NCBI GenBank assembly: GCA_041485905.1
Contig: JBGPKK010000012.1
Location: 1 to 53,715 of the forward strand
Length of the DNA stretch: 53,715 nucleotides
Direction: 5' to 3'
Source of the DNA: JAHFUI01 sp041485905
GTDB lineage: Bacteria > Acidobacteriota > Vicinamibacteria > Vicinamibacterales > CAVVIG01
Shown: piece after piece, positions 52,066 through 53,715 of the stretch
Layout of the letters: each line of letters opens with the position of its first letter
Position numbering within the stretch: position 1 is the first letter of the stretch
Notes under the pieces: model-generated
Database searches by the model: none
What the model was told of the DNA's origin: nothing
What the model saw: the letters and a program-made list of their open reading frames with translations, nothing else
Position numbers and translations under genes: made by a program

Positions 52066-52138
52066 CACAAAGGACACGAAGGACACGAAGGTTAAGACCT
52101 GTAGGAATCATGCCTTTGTGTCCGTTGTGTCCTCTGTG
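52066..52138. repeat. Inverted repeat of period-9 GGACACGAA units between convergent genes
   Basis: The 26-bp arms 52066-52091 and 52113-52138 pair with four mismatches around a 21-base loop. Lying between the stops of the UPF0182 and VOC genes, it may serve as a two-way transcript end. Confidence 0.65.
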
Positions 52139-52148
52139 TTCCTGAGCG

Positions 52149-52544
52149 TTACCTGTCTCTCTCCGCAAACGTGATCACATACCCATCCGGATCTGCGATC
52201 GCAAACTCGGTCACCCCGTACCACTTGTGCTCGAACGGCATGACGACGCGCACGCGATCTTTGAGGGAGTCGTACGCACCCTGAATGTCGACCATCTCGA
52301 TGAACAACGTGAGCGTCCCGCCGATCGCGCGATCCTTGAACGCCGGATACTCGGCGTACGCCGGCTCGGGCGCGTTCAGAAAGATCTCGACGTTGCCCGA
52401 TTGGACCGACGCGAACACGTACGGCGCCGCTTCCGGCACCGTGGCGTCAAGGCGGAACCCGAGCACGTCACGATAGAACGCGACGCTCCGCGCGACATCG
52501 AAGACAACGAGATTAGGCGTGAGCTTGGTGAAGTGATGAGGCAT
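52149..52544 (-). CDS. VOC-family (glyoxalase/bleomycin-resistance fold) protein
   Basis: A 131-residue single-module VOC protein. It has the two beta-alpha-beta-beta-beta repeats: FTKLTPNLVVFDVARSVAFY RDVLGF in the first and IEMVDIQGAYDSLKDRV with VTEFAIADPDGYVITFAERD in the second. The metal-ligand Glu of the last strand is ITFAE; the partner His could be in the first strand (HHFTKL). Substrate unknown. The ATG at 52544 has GGAAGGTG just upstream; the frame extends further up only through integrase-remnant sequence. Confidence 0.88.
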   Translation of the reverse strand: MPHHFTKLTPNLVVFDVARSVAFYRDVLGFRLDATVPEAAPYVFASVQSGNVEIFLNAPEPAYAEYPAFKDRAIGGTLTLFIEMVDIQGAYDSLKDRVRVVMPFEHKWYGVTEFAIADPDGYVITFAERDR

Positions 52545-52719
52545 CGCACACCTTCCGTGTGCTCGCTGATGCGCGGCGGTGGCGAAGGCGTGGGCTGAAT
52601 GCAAGAAGAGCTTGCCGACCATCACGAATCCCGCCGGTCTTTTCCTTGCGCTGGCCGACGGGCGCGATTTCCAGCCAGAGCCAGTACCACGGACTGTCCG
52701 GACGGGTGCAGACGCCCAT
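52545..52719 (-). pseudogene. Tyrosine-recombinase N-terminus remnant
   Basis: The ATG at 52719 opens MGVCTRPDSPWYWLWLEIAP then VGQRKEKTGGI, which resembles the N-terminal DNA-binding segment of phage-type integrases. The rest of the gene is missing and the frame runs into the VOC gene start. A second degenerate copy of the same first residues (AVLTRPESP) is on the same strand at 52889-52919. Confidence 0.5.
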
Positions 52720-52920
52720 GTTAGGATTCCGTGACGACCGCACCGCTCGTGGTGGACCTCGCCCAGCGCATTACCCAGCTCTCTTCGATGAGGCGGGGCT
52801 CACCGTTGTGGAGCGCATGGTCGCGCTCCGGGTCGCCGAAGCCCTAGTGCCGCTCGCGGAGGCGTCCTTCAGTGTCGCGCCGTCCTCCTTGGCGACTCCG
52901 GACGGGTGAGGACGGCCACC
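52720..52920. other. Accessory spacer between integrase remnants
   Basis: Flanked by imperfect direct repeats of TCCGGACGGGTG (52697-52708 and 52897-52908). The plus strand encodes VTTAPLVVDLAQRI and, after a frame change, LFDEAGLTVVERMVALRVAE, which could be a broken small phage-related gene. No intact ORF is supported. Confidence 0.4.
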
Positions 52921-53511
52921 CTAAAAGACGCCGACCTTCGTGACTCCACACAACACGGTCGCGCGTTTAAGGGCGTTGGCGATGCGTTGGCCGTCTTCGG
53001 CCGTCTGGACGGGCACGCTCGCCGCCCGAATGCCTTTAGGGTTGCCCGCATCCGTCGAGGACGTACTGCTCGCCCCGACTTGTTGGCCCCGAAGCACCAA
53101 GCGCACGGCGTAGACCGGCGCGTCGGTCAACAGCGTGTCGGGCTCCACGGAAATGCTGCCGACGCTGAGATCGGCAAGGACGAGCTTGACGTCCGTGGTG
53201 CGCGTGGTCGCCGGCCCCACCTGTGACCCGGCTGCCGTCACGATGGTGATGTGGCCGGTCCGCACGGTTCGCCAGAACAACGTACATTCCGCGAGGGTGA
53301 TCGTCTCAACGTGTTCCTCGCTCGCGGTGATCGTCCGGTGCAGCCGATCGCCTTGGAGGCGGTTCGCGCGCATCAGATCGCGCCCGTCCGTTTCCAGCCA
53401 GGTTCTTGTTTGCTCCATCGTCGGTCCGACGTCGGTCGGCGGCGGCGGCGCTTGCGCGTGGAGCACTGGAAGCAGCCCGGCGACGAGCAGGGCGGAGAGC
53501 AGGAGTTTCAT
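52921..53511 (-). CDS. Exported protein of unknown function
   Basis: A 196-residue protein with a clear signal peptide (MKLLLSALLVAGLLPVLHAQ). The mature part has a helical section (TMEQTRTWLETDGRDLMRAN), then predicted beta strands with two cysteines (LAECTLFW and ATVLCGVTK) that may form a disulphide. The C-terminus contains VPVQTAEDGQRIANALKRA. I do not recognise the family. The start ATG at 53511 is chosen because of the signal peptide; GC-rich sequence upstream stays open without meaning. Confidence 0.72.
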   Translation of the reverse strand: MKLLLSALLVAGLLPVLHAQAPPPPTDVGPTMEQTRTWLETDGRDLMRANRLQGDRLHRTITASEEHVETITLAECTLFWRTVRTGHITIVTAAGSQVGPATTRTTDVKLVLADLSVGSISVEPDTLLTDAPVYAVRLVLRGQQVGASSTSSTDAGNPKGIRAASVPVQTAEDGQRIANALKRATVLCGVTKVGVF

Positions 53512-53540
53512 GGGGGCGTCGCTTTCAACTGGCCGATGAG

Positions 53541-53715
53541 TCAAAACGGCTGGCCTTCTGGCGCGAGTGTACGTAGGAGTTCGGTCGGATCGAGCAGGTC
53601 CAACATTACCCCGATGCTCGGTTTGTCTGGGAGCACCCCGCCGATCAACTTCGCGCGCGCGACGCCAATGAGATGCTGCGCGGCCAGCGCCGCAAACACC
53701 GGCCGATACCACACC
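53541..53715 (-). CDS. C-terminal end of an unidentified protein (partial)
   Basis: The last 57 residues of a gene entering from the right edge: VWYRPVFAALAAQHLIGVAR, then a Gly/Leu-rich stretch and LLDPTELLRTLAPEGQPF, ending in a TGA at 53543-53541. Codon use looks coding. No family is recognised. It is 29 bases upstream of the exported protein gene on the same strand and may share its transcript. Confidence 0.6.
   Translation of the reverse strand, partial: VWYRPVFAALAAQHLIGVARAKLIGGVLPDKPSIGVMLDLLDPTELLRTLAPEGQPF

Overview
This is a high-GC bacterial chromosome segment, most likely from an Acidobacteriota member of the Vicinamibacteria (subdivision 6) type. The pointers are a VWFA-related domain protein of the acidobacterial kind (36911-37990), the broken remains of a large MacB-like orphan permease of the type abundant in acidobacteria (27385-28184), a carboxypeptidase-regulatory-domain outer-membrane barrel, and spacers full of short-period degenerate repeats. 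I ran no search, so the taxonomic call is inference.

Layout. 1-3165: a partial tRNA methylthiotransferase (mtaB) coupled to purD on the minus strand, then plus-strand rpsU behind a good sigma70 promoter, a zinc-ribbon protein and a STAS protein. 3182-10217: a surface-polysaccharide block with a UbiA/DPPR-synthase-like prenyltransferase, a coiled-coil Arg-rich protein and four GT4 glycosyltransferases in an A-B-B'-A' arrangement, mostly with overlapping or touching ends. 10227-14673: a PDZ/GAF/PAS histidine kinase and an NtrC-type regulator whose GAFTGA loop reads GAFPGA. 14836-18041: two exported proteins. 18187-22258: cyclase-family hydrolase, glgC, eno, gpmA (glycogen and lower glycolysis). 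22353-27314: a small conserved-looking protein, methylmalonyl-CoA mutase large subunit, two Opp/Dpp-type ATPases and a Tat-exported class II aldolase-like protein. 27385-34235: permease pseudogene, then a minus-strand run of M48 protease, CHASE2 adenylate cyclase, MacB-type ATPase, membrane protein and inositol-3-phosphate synthase. 34322-41272: methyltransferase, TonB-like protein, FxLYD-like membrane protein, VWA protein, ZIP transporter, ferritin-VIT1 fusion, BON protein behind a sigma54-type promoter, and an alpha/beta hydrolase. 41262-48086: a VapBC-like toxin-antitoxin pair with operator palindromes, thioredoxin-like ferredoxin, swivel-first aconitase, apaG, recQ, ispG. 48151-53715: an interrupted diguanylate cyclase gene, a UPF0182 protein with an 11-codon leader ORF, a VOC protein, tyrosine-recombinase remnants, a secreted protein and a partial gene.

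The most distinctive theme is repeat invasion of genes and spacers. A 109-bp element with perfect 21-bp inverted ends sits in frame inside methylmalonyl-CoA mutase. A 72-bp tandem repeat interrupts mtaB in frame. A palindromic element supplies translated sequence to a glycosyltransferase tail and to the start of the histidine kinase. A 7-bp AGTCGNC repeat recurs at six sites between 25.5 and 34.3 kb and even forms the C-terminus of one ATPase. No tRNA, rRNA or CRISPR array was seen. Apart from these I see no clearly new multi-gene system; the best leads are the in-frame elements, the GAFPGA regulator, the leader-coupled UPF0182 gene and the stop-interrupted sensor cyclase.
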